A stretch of DNA of 64,000 bases from Cyprinodon diabolis (GCA_030533445.1 CM060069.1:30202837-30266836); one strand, 5' to 3'; shown: positions 24,478 through 35,939, numbered from the stretch's first letter. The notes: generated from the letters alone by a model not told the origin. A program made the numbers and translations.

Positions 24478-24931
24478 TGTGATGGTCTGAGCAGTCAAAG
24501 ATCAGGCACAGGTTTAGATCCAAAAAAGTCTTCTTTTTATTGAACCCAAAACAAAAAACTGGGTCAATAAAGGACAAATTACCAAGTTGGGCCCATAAAA
24601 CAGGTCAAAGTAACAGAATTTAACTCAGGCTAACAAAAAGACCTACTGAAACAAACAGACCTGCTACATGAGACAAAGGGAAAACTTAAATACTGGCTGA
24701 TCAGGCCACATAGAAGATACAAAGGGGGAAACACACAAAAACCTAACTGAAATTAACAGAGGAAAATCCCATTCCCCCCCTCTTGCTGATGAGAAGTGGT
24801 GTAAACCAATTTGCAGCTTCAATGGGCTGGCTCCACCCCTTCTCCACCTCTGTTCTCCTGAAGGACTGGGGCAGCCAGCACTGAGGTGACTCAAAAAAAC
24901 AAACAAAGATTAAATCAAGCAGAACATAACA
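24478..24931 (-). mobile_element. Possible solo LTR (minus), unassigned family
   Basis: Reads TG...CA, from 'tgtgatggtctgagcag' to 'agaacataaca'. On the minus strand it has a 'ttcaataaaaagaag' poly(A) signal region near the inner end. It also has an A-rich block order ('acatgagacaaagggaaaac', 'tactggctgatcagg') similar in style to the other LTRs here. No matching target duplication was found. Confidence 0.35.
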
Positions 24932-25206
24932 GTGTAAAGTAAAATGTGCGCAATTATTCTAGAATACAGTGTTATGACTTACAAAAATTCTGTAAATTAA
25001 ATCCTAAATGTAAAGAAATCCCAATATAAATGAAATGAGACTTGCTGACTTAGTGTGTGTAGTGATTGAATGTTACCACATTTGGGTGGCTGTAGTTGCA
25101 GCCATCACACACACTAATACTAAATACTAAGCAGCAGCAACAGATATATACCACCCTGTATAATATTGTGTAATCTTTATTGGTTGTCCTTCCACACACA
25201 TGGATC
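24932..25206. other. Non-coding spacer
   Basis: AT-rich sequence with no recognised feature. Confidence 0.5.
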
Positions 25207-25451
25207 TTAAAGGAATAGTACACCCAAAACATGATTAGCCTTCATTTTCTACTCACCCCCATGCTGAACAACACTCTGGAGTACTTTTTTGATATCTCAA
25301 ATGCATCTGGAGATCTGGGAGGCTTCTTGCTGTCTGCTGACATTCAAATAATGGAGGTCTATGGTGCCCGAGGCAGAAAGGTCCATAAAAGTCCACAAAA
25401 AACGTGTCAATATTCCTCCATACTGCTCGTCCAATGTATTCCAAGTGTCCT

Positions 25452-25635
25452 GAGTTGGTAGCGTCCATAATTTACTCGAAACAAAGTCATTTGGAATGTT
25501 TTTAGAGCATAAACAGTAGTGTATAGGATTTCCTAAAAGCGCGCGCCTGCGAGTTCACGAGCCTACGGAAACTGCGGCAGACCAAGCCAGATGAAAGTGC
25601 GCATTCAGCGTCTGCTCTTGATAATGCAAGCGTAG
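25452..25635 (+). repeat. 184-bp direct repeat inside the foldback element, copy 1
   Basis: Starts 'gagttggtagcgtccataat' and ends 'aatgcaagcgtag'. The first half also belongs to the left inverted arm. Confidence 0.85.
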
Positions 25636-25686
25636 AAGCAGAAATTTGCTGTTTACCTGTGCAAAGAAAGAAACAACGAAAGAAAA

Positions 25687-25755
25687 ATGTCTGAGGACTT
25701 CAGTGTTGAGGAAGAGCATGAGTTCTTTGCCGAGCTGAATGCGCACTTTCATTGA
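25687..25755 (+). CDS. 22-codon acidic ORF in the centre of the foldback element
   Basis: ATG at 25687 is followed by SEDFSVEEEHEFFAELNAHFH and a stop at 25753-25755. It is acidic and reads like the start of a longer transposase or accessory protein cut off by the repeat junction. The last 18 bases are an inverted copy of bases near 25591-25608, so the end of the frame is created by the rearrangement. Not a recognised gene; it may be a remnant of the autonomous parent or chance. Confidence 0.15.
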   Translation: MSEDFSVEEEHEFFAELNAHFH

Positions 25756-25937
25756 GTTGGTAGCGTCCATAATTTACTCAAAACAAAGTCATTTAGAATG
25801 TTTTTAGAGCATAAACAGTAGTGTATAGGATTTCCTAAAAGCGTGCGCCTGCGAGTTCACGAGCCTACGGAAACTGCGGCAGACCAAGCCAGATGAAAGT
25901 GCGCATTCAGCGTCTGCTCTTGATAATGCAAGCGTAG
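25754..25937 (+). repeat. 184-bp direct repeat inside the foldback element, copy 2
   Basis: Same length as 25452-25635, with only a few substitutions (such as gcgcgc to gcgtgc). It abuts the right arm directly. Confidence 0.85.
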
Positions 25938-26254
25938 TATACTACTGTTTATAATCTAAAAACATTCTAATTGACTTCGTTTCGAGTAAATTATGGACCC
26001 TACCCTCTCAGGACACTTGGAATACATTGGACGAGCAGTATGGAGGAATATTGACACATTTTTTGTGGACTTTTATGGACCTTTCTGCCTCGGGCACCAT
26101 AGACCTCCATTATTTGAATGTCAGCAGACAGTCAGAAGCCTCCCAGATCTCCAGATGCATTTGAGATATCAAAAAAGTACTCCAGAGTGTTGTTCAGCAT
26201 GGGGGTGAGTAGAAAATGAAGGCTAATCATGTTTCGGGTGTACTATTCCTTTAA

Positions 26255-27104
26255 GGGATACCTGCTGCCCTTGAAGCTTTTTTAATGTTTGCTGTGGTCG
26301 TCTGTTGTTTTCTTTGTCTTCTTCTTGTTGCTGTTGATATGTTCTCTAATTTATTTCCCTCTCATCTCAGAGAGGTGTGGAACCAGACTTCCTGTCTATC
26401 TTTTTCTCTTCCCTTAGTTTTTATATCCTTTTTGTTTCTCACTTCTCCTTCCATTTCTGTCTCTGTTGTATATGATTTTGCTCCAGAAATAATTTTCAAT
26501 TAAGGTTTATGTACAAGTACAAAGCAGAACCTTATGGCAACAGTCATAATGGTCTGTTTGTGAAAGCATATCTGTTGGGCTACCATCAAGCTTTGGGACA
26601 TCTATTCCCAGAGCTATATTGGCAAAACAGGAAGCACACACACAAAAAAAGGGGTTAAACCTGAAGTTGTCTCACTAAGCTGGTAATCCTGCTTCCTGGT
26701 ACAGGCCTCAGGACTTCCCATGGTACATTGTATTGGATAAACGGAATTTAATAGGGCCACAAGTAAACCACTGTGGAGATCTAAAGTTTGGCTGGAGGTC
26801 ATACTTCAAATAGGCAAACACATTTTAAAGGTAGAATTTCTGTGGTAATATATCAACAAATGTCAAAGTTAAGACATTCCTCAGTCAAGCTTTCTCTTGC
26901 AACCCCATTTACAATCACTGCAGCTTACTGAGTCTTTCTCTAAAGGAGTAAGAATGTATCTCCAAAGCTGTTGCCTCACAGATGATGCTATTAGATTTGT
27001 TGGGGGAAAAATACATATATGAGACTATGGGGTTGTTGCCTTATGGTTTCAAGAAAATGTAAATATTTCTCTGATTAGATTAAGAGGAGTCATTCAGTCT
27101 GCAA
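26255..27104. other. Non-coding DNA
   Basis: ORF 26285-26503 is a hydrophobic low-complexity frame with no family signal. No gene supported. Confidence 0.45.
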
Positions 27105-27135
27105 ACCCTAGAGATGCTCTCTGCATCTCTAGGGT
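27105..27135. other. Perfect 13-bp-stem hairpin
   Basis: ACCCTAGAGATGC, loop TCTCT, GCATCTCTAGGGT. It is a compact perfect inverted repeat with no T-run after it and no association with a gene. Function unknown. Confidence 0.7.
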
Positions 27136-27274
27136 ACATCAGAATACCTCATTAAAAGCATTCAGTCAGATTTTAAGTCTCTTCACAGCACAGACGGAGC
27201 ACTTTACATCTTTTTGTTGTCTTGTAACAGCTGATAAGGAAGCTATCCTTGATACTGTTGACTGTTTACAGTGG

Positions 27275-27490
27275 TGGCCTAGAGGTTATAGCATTGCACT
27301 TGTAATTCAGAGGTTCTGAGGGGAAGCCCCACTCCCACAGACTGCCACTCTGGGTCCCTGAGCAAAGACCTTCAACCCCACAATGTTCCCCAGGTGCCGC
27401 ACAGTGGCAGCCCACTGCTCCCCAAGGGAAAGGGTTAAATGCATGGAGTTCATTTCATTGCTGTACTTGTGAACGTGTAATGAAAATAAA
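27275..27490 (+). mobile_element. tRNA-derived SINE
   Basis: The head 'gtggcctagaggttatagca' resembles a pol III A box, and 'gaggttctgaggggaagccc' occupies the place of a B box (GGTTCGANNCC), now decayed. The body continues 'gggtccctgagcaaagacct' and 'cagtggcagcccactgctcc'. The tail is 'gggttaaatgcatggagttc' and 'gtaatgaaaataaaa', the usual tail of a common teleost tRNA SINE. No convincing target duplication was found. Confidence 0.7.
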
Positions 27491-28291
27491 AAAGCTGAAA
27501 AAAAGGCTATAGTATTTTACTTATACTTGAGCAAGCCTCTATTCTAGATTCTCCAATTTTTATCTCCTTGTTTTGCCTCTGGGTTCCCTTTTTTAATTCC
27601 CATTTCTATTTGCTGATAATGTTCAAATATGCCTGCCAAATAATCAAGACAGCATCAGTACTGAACTGACATAGTGGTACATTTTATAAAAAAAAATTGA
27701 ACTTAGGTTTAAAGGTCCTTGTCAAGTACTAAGATGTTAGGAATTAGATGGTTTAGGCTTTTATTTCTGTGACATTTTGCTTTTGCTTTTTCTTTTAGTA
27801 AACAAACTTCTTTGTATTTACCATAACAAATATTACATATTACATAGAAGTGGAGTACAAGATAAATTAAATGGAAATACGCAAAGTAATCTCAATTCAA
27901 AGTAAATTAATATTATAGATTGGAATTTAGTAGGACCTTTAGGGAACTAATTACAAAGACAAAAAAGTGCTGCAAATATATGTAAAATTTTATAAGTATA
28001 AGAAAGAAGAAATATCTTAGAAAACATTACCAGCTCTCATCAAACATTGTATGTTCATTTGATAGCTACTTCAAATTTTACATTCTATGAGGAAATAATT
28101 TAGATTTTTTATCTTCTATTTTTTTTTACAGTTAATGTGAATTCTCTTGTTGCATATTAGTAATTCCCCTGATCAAGCTCTGATATATTGACAGCAGTTG
28201 CCTTTGTTTGTTATTCTATTATACTTTATAAACATTTTTTTTTTTCATTTTAATTGTTAGTTTCAAACATAAAGCCTTTTATTATAATTCT
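27491..28291. other. AT-rich non-coding DNA
   Basis: I see nothing beyond homopolymer runs. Confidence 0.5.
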
Positions 28292-28385
28292 AAAAGTCTG
28301 TGTTATTACTGTACTTTTCTATCATAAGAAAATCCAACAAGGGGTTACCTGAAGGTGCACTTACAGTAGGTCTGCAAATTATTTT
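28292..28385 (+). repeat. 94-bp direct duplication, copy 1
   Basis: Runs from 'aaaagtctgtgttattactg' to 'ggtctgcaaattatttt'. It repeats 239 bp downstream with two substitutions. Confidence 0.9.
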
Positions 28386-28530
28386 TAAATAATTTTCTCT
28401 TGCTGTTTACAATGAAATGTAAATTAATATAAATCATAAGTACAAAGCATCCAATATCCAAAGATTAATCAGCTAGTAACTCTTTAAACAGTAAAAAAAT
28501 ATATATTGCTGTTTCATGTTGGATATTTTA

Positions 28531-28624
28531 AAAAGTCTGTGTTAATACTGTACTTTTCTATCATAAGAAAACCCAACAAGGGGTTACCTGAAGGTGCACT
28601 TACAGTAGGTCTGCAAATTATTTT
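28531..28624 (+). repeat. 94-bp direct duplication, copy 2
   Basis: Second copy of 28292-28385. The near identity shows a recent local duplication in otherwise unique AT-rich DNA. Confidence 0.9.
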
Positions 28625-28753
28625 GGCTATTTTAATTGAAAGCTGATTAACAGGCTTTTGGTCTACTGCAATCATTATAATCAGCTGTACTAAAGCAGGG
28701 AAACCTCTAAAACCTGCAGGACAGCGGGCCACGAGGACCGAGGTTGGGATGCC

Positions 28754-29233
28754 TGGTTTAGAGGACCCAAATTCAGATTTCTGCAGTTTAATTGGTTAAA
28801 ACAGTAAACAAAGGCAGGAATACAAAATCCAACTTGAAATGCAACACAAACCAGAACCATGAAAACATCAGGGGAAAACAATCAGCAACAGCGACTGGGA
28901 ACCAGTGACAGGGAACCAGCAATGGGGAACCAGCGACGACAGAACCAGCGACAACAGAAGCAGGAACAGCAGAGGAACCAACAAGGAGTGACAGCAGAGG
29001 GAGAGTATATATGCGACAAAGGCAGGGCTAACGAGCAGAGAAGGAGCAGGTGTAAGTAGAGACAACGAGGAAGCCAAGGGAAAAGGAACACACACACAAG
29101 AGGGCAACAGAGGATAACAAAGAAAAACCTGAGAGCTAAAATGTATCCAGAAAATACAACAAAATAGGAATTAAACCAATAAAACTAGAAAACAAGGAGC
29201 AAAGTAAAACATTACAGAATCAAAACCGTGACA
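28754..29233 (-). mobile_element. Solo-LTR-like element, family A (minus)
   Basis: On the minus strand it begins TGTCACGGTTTTGATTC at 29233, a common start of fish Gypsy-type LTRs. It has a TATA-like 'gcatatatactctcc' and ends 'ctgaatttgggtcctctaaa' near 28757. Inside is a short tandem stretch (28896-28958) of 'gggaaccagyga' units. A homologous plus-strand copy is at 33470-33950 and a decayed one at 11840-12070. No internal gag/pol is present. Target duplication not identified. Confidence 0.5.
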
Positions 29234-29615
29234 CTTTGTTTATTACTGATTCTGTACCAGAGATCAAGAAGACAAGAGAAGCAGTGTCTTGCAGTGGCCA
29301 GAGCATGAAATGGAACCATTGGATCCAGGAGGGCTAATCCAAGCCTTGGTCAGAAATCGGACGGAATTCAGATAACAGCCTGGAAACACAGGACAGGCAA
29401 AATAGAGCAGAACTGGGGAAGAAATAAACACAGGGAATGCTAGCGTTACTCTTGCTAGAAGCTCGAATAATCTGCCCCCAGAGGCTGGGATCCGAAAGCT
29501 TAAATAGCAGCGCAAACAGGTGGATCTGATGAGAGATAATGAGCGCAGGGGCGGAGCAAAGTAGATGAGAGCTGCAAGCAGGAAATCGCAGCCTTAAGTT
29601 GCCAAGATCATGACA
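29234..29615 (-). mobile_element. Partial LTR, family B (minus)
   Basis: The complement starts TGTCATGATCTTGGCAA at 29615. It continues with a 'gctccgcccctgcgctcatt' block and a 'ctatttaagc' TATA-like block, in the same order as the solo LTR at 59933-60690. Its 3' part is missing and it abuts a family A LTR. Confidence 0.5.
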
Positions 29616-31419
29616 TAATGAACAACAATGACAAGCAAAAAGTGGTTCATTGTCTGTCTTTCTACTGGCATACTTTGGCCCCAAGGTCAATCTGATAGGT
29701 ATAAATATGTATTTATTTCACACATGAATCTAATGTGTTATATATGTTTGACAGGAACAACTCAAAACTGCTGTTTGTTTAAAACGTCTTTTACTTGCAA
29801 CTTTTAGTTCAGCTTTAGTGATGTTGCTAAACTAGTCTAATGTTAAAGTAAACAAATACCTTCTTAAACAAAAATGTTATCAAGCACAAGTATTATGACA
29901 CCTTCAAGATAATGTAATGAAGGAGTTATTATACATCAGTGTTAAACTATATTTTCATTTCTACTCCAGCCTTTATCCTCAGAGAATTATGCCTTAAGGT
30001 GCTTTTCTGCAAGTTATGTTACAATCAGTTTGTTGTATGATATCAAATAAAACATTTACTAATTTGATATTATCTGATATTTTCAATATATAATCATTGG
30101 CAGTTGTAGTATTTGTGTTATAGAAGATGTCTTGCTATACTTGAACATAACAAAAAGTTTGAAACACCAGCCGTTTGGAAGGACGTGGTCACTGATAGAA
30201 AGATGTATCAGATTGATTTGTAACTCTTAAATCTCAAACAAGCTTATTTCTTTAGGGTTATCTGGAACTGATAAATTGTTTCTGCTTTGGTATCAATATC
30301 AGATTGCATATACTGTACAGTAATGCAAAGGTATCTTTATTTGTATTTCTGCTAGTTGTATATTTTTTTCTTTTCCATATCATGAAATTTCCATTCTCCC
30401 TTGCATCAGCAGTTCATGCCTTCGGTTAGGAGTAAAGCTAGTGTATTCTGTAAGTCTTTTGGCAGTGGGTTTCAATTTATCTGGTTTTTGCAGACATGTT
30501 TTCAGTGGCAAGCAAGCTACTGATATGTGCTTTGTGAAGGTACTCAGCTGATATGTGTGTGTGGGGGGTTTGCTTAGCTTTTGCTATCAACAGAGTTTGC
30601 CAGCTAGGTGACCAAGCAAACAGCCCTGCAGTGCTATGTTAGCGATAAGTACAAAGCAGTTAAAGAATGAAATGAAACTTCACTACCAGCATGCTGAAAC
30701 AGTATTGTGAAAATATGTTATTGTGGGGCTCACTAGTTAGAAAATTATTTACACCTGAATCAAAAAAAACTTTGTTTTGGGATTCAAATACAGTAATCAA
30801 TTATCAATTGCAGATGTTCTTCTCAGTGTCCATACATTTTAAGAAGTAAAGTAATAGGGATAGTTGTTAGATATTTTCATTATTACTCTATATCTGGATA
30901 TTGAATTGAGCTCATAATGAAACAGATGTAATGTTTAGAGCCAAGATGAGATTTAATATAATACTCAATGTCCTTTTTAGCACAAAAATCCAGCATAAAC
31001 CCTGGATTACTGATAATACTGTAATGATCCATCTCTTAATCCAGGATTCTGGTCAGATTTTTAGTAACACACTCAGTATGAACCTGAAATAATTTTTGCT
31101 GCTTTAAATTATCATCTTCTCTAACTTACAAAGTGATCATAAAAGAACAAAAACTACTTAGGTGATTTTTTAAGATGAAGAATTCGTTATTATCCACGTA
31201 GAATCATAGGCAGAGCTTCACATTAATACATACCTTCTCAGTTTTCTTTGTGGTGCTGAAGATTTCCTTAAATTTGCCAAAGGTTCTTATTTTTTTTTTT
31301 TTGATGAATGACCCCTGTCAAAAAATATGTTATAACAATCTTTTCGTTTGGTATATGGACAAATTCCTGATTCACATATTTTATAAAACACCTGAACTGT
31401 TTTCTTTTTTATTGCTTAG
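29616..31419. other. AT-rich non-coding DNA
   Basis: No gene or element recognised. Confidence 0.5.
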
Positions 31420-31584
31420 TGAGAGAAGTGGGCTTTAGGCTGCCCTGCAAGGCTTTTAAAACTGGGTTTGAATGGCAACAAAGCCTGTCAACAGTTCCCC
31501 GCAGTTCTTCCAGCAGTCCACACTTTCCCTGCTCTCTTTTTCTCATCATTTGCTCTTTCTTTGCCATCGCCCGTCTTGCCACAG
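31420..31584 (+). other. Weak exon-like block
   Basis: A strong acceptor ('tttctttttt' then 'attgcttag', AG at 31418-31419) precedes 165 nt that are open in one frame. The block ends at CACAG followed by GTTTGC. The encoded residues (about REVGFRLPCKAFKTGFEW onward, then a serine run and a hydrophobic stretch) match nothing I know. The opposite strand is also open (31409-31633) and reads more like charged helix. Either strand, or neither, may be real. Confidence 0.2.
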
Positions 31585-33469
31585 GTTTGCCTGCTATGTC
31601 TAAGTAGCTAGCAGCATCAACCCAGACAGACACAGCTCATTGGCTAATTTGCATCACGTGTGGCCTGGTCCCGGACGCTCCGGAAGGCTTTACCATGTTA
31701 AAAGGAGAAGCAGAACAACTGAATTTAGACAATGGCGTCGGACAACATGCAGTGATTTATAAATGTTTTAAATCAGGTTGGGTCCGGATTAGCCAGCAGG
31801 TGAGTCTGAATCCGGACCCCGGTCCACTAATCCGTGACCTATGGTATAGGGTATAAATGTCTGATCTTGATTTAAATTCAATTTAAAATGTTTGTGCAAT
31901 GATCATTCTAACCTGAAAAATAAACAAGGAAAATAAACAACAATTAATCAAGACATGTCTTAATTTAAGATGGAGCTTTATACCTGGAATTGGTGTATGT
32001 AACTTTTTAATACATCACAAGTGTTGCGAAAGCAGACCTAAAACCTTTTTAGTTTGCAGCATAACAGCTACCAAAGAAAAGCAATATTTACACCTACTGT
32101 CAGGGAAGGGATTAACCATCAGCAAGGTATAATCCCTAATCATCAGCCTGCTGAGCACCTTACGCAAAATATGGCCTGGTTTTCCTGTCTTGAATACAGG
32201 CAGATGAAAGGCTCGTACTGTGACATTTGCAGGATGCTTTTCTCTGCAAGAGAAAATCAAATTTGATTAAGCAGACAGTTTTAGAGGCACTCAAAGAACA
32301 TAGAGGGCTGTGATAAAGGACATAAAAGATTGAGAGGCATGAGTGGCCGAAGCAAATTTTTCTCACAGATGCCTTTTAAAGTGAAAGAGAGTGTCCACAC
32401 AAGTGTTTTTGAGAATTAGCGCATCTGCCTGTATCTGCTTTTAGGGTTTCATTTTAATATTCCTTTGCACTAATAGCATTTGGAAGATAAAAATTTAACC
32501 TTTTCCTTCAATTTACCATTCAGTCATTTCATGTTGAGTGGAGCATCTATTTTTTGCTCATGGCTGTCTTGCAATGGTTTCTCCTTCAGACAAAACCGCG
32601 ATCATTACAAAAGTCATTTTTGTCAGGATCTTTCTTTATCATGAAGTGATGTAATGCATCATATTTTAATGAGATCTTGCTTTCTTTATAAATTCTCAAC
32701 AAATTTTCTGAGGATAAATTATCATTGTTCCTTTTATTTAGAATCTCTCAAATAGCAGTACCTAAAACAAATATCCACCAAAGGTGAAGAGCCCCTGATT
32801 AGTGTACACGAAGAACATTGGTTTATTTTGTCACCCTTTATATATTTTATTAATATATTAAAATGTTTCTTACCCAGCTGCTTGTTTCCAGGGTTAATTG
32901 GGGAGAGAAATTTTTAAAAAATATAACGCAGAAAGTCCAGTGTGTCAGTCGTAAAGCAAATAAGACAAACAAAGACGTGCTTACATGAGTAAAAAATTGC
33001 AAGACCAGACAATATTCAAGATCAAAACACAAAAGGTCATAGTAATCAAGGGGGAAAAAAGAAAACAAATAAACAAACAACTTTTCCGCAGGAAGTCTTA
33101 GTAACTCCATTTATTACCAGCCATTGAGGCCAGAAAATCTTTAAAAAAAGCAAATCTAAATTGCAGATTGTTGATAGCTTAACTTATTCTAACTGACTAT
33201 TCAGAGGACAGAAACTGCTGATTGTAGGATGGGCACACTAGCGGGCCCAGTGGGACAAATCTGAAATCTGATTGGTTGAAGATAACATTCCTGATGAGTA
33301 TTTTTAAAGTAAGATCAGCTAGCACTCCCAATTCTTAAGGCTCTGGGCAGATTTGATTGACATAGCAACACACATAGACTGAAATCTGATTGGACCAAAA
33401 ATATAGCAACCACATATATGTATTGGAAGCAGCGCAGCCTAGAGAAACTAAAGAGTGTCTCAGTCTTGG
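31585..33469. other. Non-coding DNA
   Basis: About 31640-31830 is GC-rich with 'gggtccgg' motifs, perhaps a DNA-element remnant. 32160-32262 encodes a possible zinc-finger-like remnant, described under findings. The rest is AT-rich. Confidence 0.35.
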
Positions 33470-33950
33470 TTCTTTTATGTTTTCTTTTGAGTATTCAGTT
33501 TTACTTGACTCCATGTTTTCTAGTTTTATTGGTGTTATTCCTATTTTGTTGTGTTTTCTGGTTATATTTCAGTTCTTAGATTTTTATTTGTCGCCCTCTG
33601 TTGCCCTCTTGTGTTGGTCTCCTTTTCCCTAGCTCCTTTCTAGACTCCTCTCTTCACACCTGCTCCCAATCAGCTCGTTAGTCCTCTCTTTGTTCAGTCT
33701 CCTATTAATACTCTCCTTGTGCAGTTCCTTAGTGCTGGTTCCTCGTCTTACTTCATCTTACCTCGTCATTGTTGTTTTCCCCTAATGTCTCCATGGTTGT
33801 GGTTTGTTTTACTTTTTTCATGTTGGATTTTTGGACTCCTGCCTAAGTTGTTTGTGAAAAATTAATTATATCTACAAGAACTAACCTCTGCCTCCCTGCC
33901 TCTGCATCTGCATTGTTTGGATTAATGCAGTTGGACTGAAGACATTTTAA
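33470..33950 (+). mobile_element. Solo-LTR-like element, family A (plus, decayed)
   Basis: Follows the complement of 28754-29233 block by block: 'ctctgttgccctcttgtgtt', 'ctccttttccctagctcc', 'cacacctgctcccaatcagc', 'ctgttgccctctt'-type pyrimidine tracts, 'gtttgttttac' and 'tggacttctgcc'-like ends. Orientation is opposite. There is no coding sequence. Confidence 0.45.
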
Positions 33951-35939
33951 ATTGAGGTTTTGAATGTTGGTTAGTGTTTTAGGCCAGCTGTGAAGGCCTT
34001 GAAGTCCCTCACAGCCCACCAATGCCAAATTGTCAATCTTATGCAAAATTATGATCCACATGCAGAAACTCAGAGGAGACGGTGAAAGATTTTAAATGTT
34101 TTTAATTGTAGCAGAAACTTGAAAGAAGCTAAATCCATCAAAGTCTTGAGGTTCCTGTTTGCTGAAAATCATGAAGTTATTGCGCAGACTAATCTGAGAT
34201 ATCTGAATAAGTGTTTTTTTTACAGAGCTTGATAGTCAGCTAAGTGCACAAGGCAAAGTTAATATGAGCCAGAACCTTAGTTAAAAAAAAAAAAAAAAGA
34301 AAAGAAAGAAAGAAATAAGCAGAGCACATATTGAGGACGTACCACTAAGGTTGACACTCAAGATTGGAATGACCAACCAACAGATGGCTTCACTTAATGA
34401 GGTTTCCTTGAACCCAAAGGCAGAGCCAGAACATTTTTTTAGGGGTGATAGAGTTTGCCAGGCAGGGATCGAGGGAACAAGGGCTACCCAAAAACTGATG
34501 GGAGCCTAAGTCAATTTAGGGTCAGTCTACACCAATCACACTGTAGTAACAGGAAAATTAATGAGCAAAACAGAGAAGATTTTCATAAGTCTGTGCTAAT
34601 AAATCTACAAACATTTATGTGGTCTAATGGGTTATGGTTTTGAATAGTATACACATTGAATGGGTTGAGCAGTGGTTCTTTATATCTAATATTAGAATGG
34701 TGTTTATGACTGCAGATACCAATGTCCGTTCTTCTCCATTAATTACAAAACTTATGAAAAGAGCATGAGTTCTGTTTACATCCTTTTTTTAACTTAAGTA
34801 TTTGTATGTAAGTATTAAAATGATTAATATAATCAATTTATTGCTTATATCCTTACAACTGAAAAATGTAGTTAGAACACTACCTCAGAGTATCACTGTA
34901 ATCCCTCTGTGTTGGAGGTTCCAATCACCTGGTTGGAATGGCCATAGGGGAAGCCACTGATTGTCTTCTCCTATTGACATCCCTTAGCAGATTGGCAATA
35001 GCACACTTTCTGTAAAGTACACCAATTCTGTATTAATGCACCTCCTCTTTGATAGTCTCACAAGTCTATTCAAAATGCAGAGAGCATTATGAAGAACAAG
35101 GAACACACCAGGCATGTTTTCATTTTTATCTTAAATATGTGTTCCTTTGTGTGTGTGTTTTTATTGTATTTTATTTAGCTCCTATTTTTGAATGTTGGTT
35201 TTAATTGCAATACACAGTGCAATTAATAAAATATTAATTGGATATTAATAATAATATCCAAGTTAGTAACCAAGTTCTGATGGATGCACTAACAATAGGT
35301 AAGGGAACAGTCATAAAAAAAAATTAAAAAAAAAACTGATGGACAATGGGAAATACAGAAAGTATGTTACAGACTTTATATTTAGTTCAATGATTGTTGT
35401 AAGATGGGACCCCTGAGGTTGTTACATAAAAAAGCAATTCACCTGACTGTCTTGAATGAACAGTGCTCAGGAAAATGCAAGGCCACTCTTCAGATACATA
35501 AAATCCACCTCTGCAGAGATGTGATGATAATGATTTTACGCAATATTGAACAGAAAATTGGAAAGCATAGTACTGTAAAATCTTGTGCATACCTATAGGA
35601 CATTGTTGTTATATTTTGGCTAGAAGCGGTTGAAATGAAGATATCTGTTGAAGGTCTGCATTTTATAAATGTTACATTTATTCAGGATGAAATGGAGAAA
35701 AACATACCCCTGTTTTTATGCCAAAATAAGTTATTTCAATACTTGTTGAATTGTTTGTTTTTTCAAACCCATAAAAGATGAAAATGCAGCCAAAACCATG
35801 GGTACAATTTGTAATAATAGTAATAACATATCTTTTTATAATTATGTTTAGCTACAAACATTCAAACTAAATAAATTGTTCACACAGAATAAAAGGCAGA
35901 AAAACAATTATTTTTATAAGCAGAGTGAAAGCGTGTAAG
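33951..35939. other. AT-rich non-coding DNA
   Basis: Contains an A run followed by GAAA repeats at 34282-34318. No gene recognised. Confidence 0.45.

Larger units (their letters stand above)
25207..26254. mobile_element. Foldback DNA element with TTAA flanks (element T3)
   Basis: TTAA at 25207-25210 and 26251-26254 enclose a 1040-bp segment whose arms are near-identical inverted repeats of about 300 bp. The left arm is 25211 to about 25520 and the right arm about 25938-26250. The ends read AGGAATAGTACACCC. The centre contains two direct 184-bp copies (25452-25635, 25754-25937) separated by 118 bp. The long arms could form a large cruciform. TTAA and the terminal style suggest a piggyBac/Kolobok-type non-autonomous element. 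The paired ORFs in the two arms are mirror artefacts. A 22-codon frame sits in the central spacer. Confidence 0.75.

Noticed and set aside
25253..26208. Two mirrored 71-codon ORFs
   Set aside because: The same sequence read from the two inverted arms of the foldback element. Conservation between them reflects the DNA repeat, not protein selection.
27275..27350. tRNA-like A and B boxes
   Set aside because: Part of a SINE with a long non-tRNA body and tail; no cloverleaf can be folded, so not a tRNA gene.
28896..28958. Short spaced direct repeats resembling an array
   Set aside because: Units of 'gggaaccagyga' are contiguous tandem repeats within an LTR-like element in vertebrate DNA, with no regular spacers, so not a CRISPR array.
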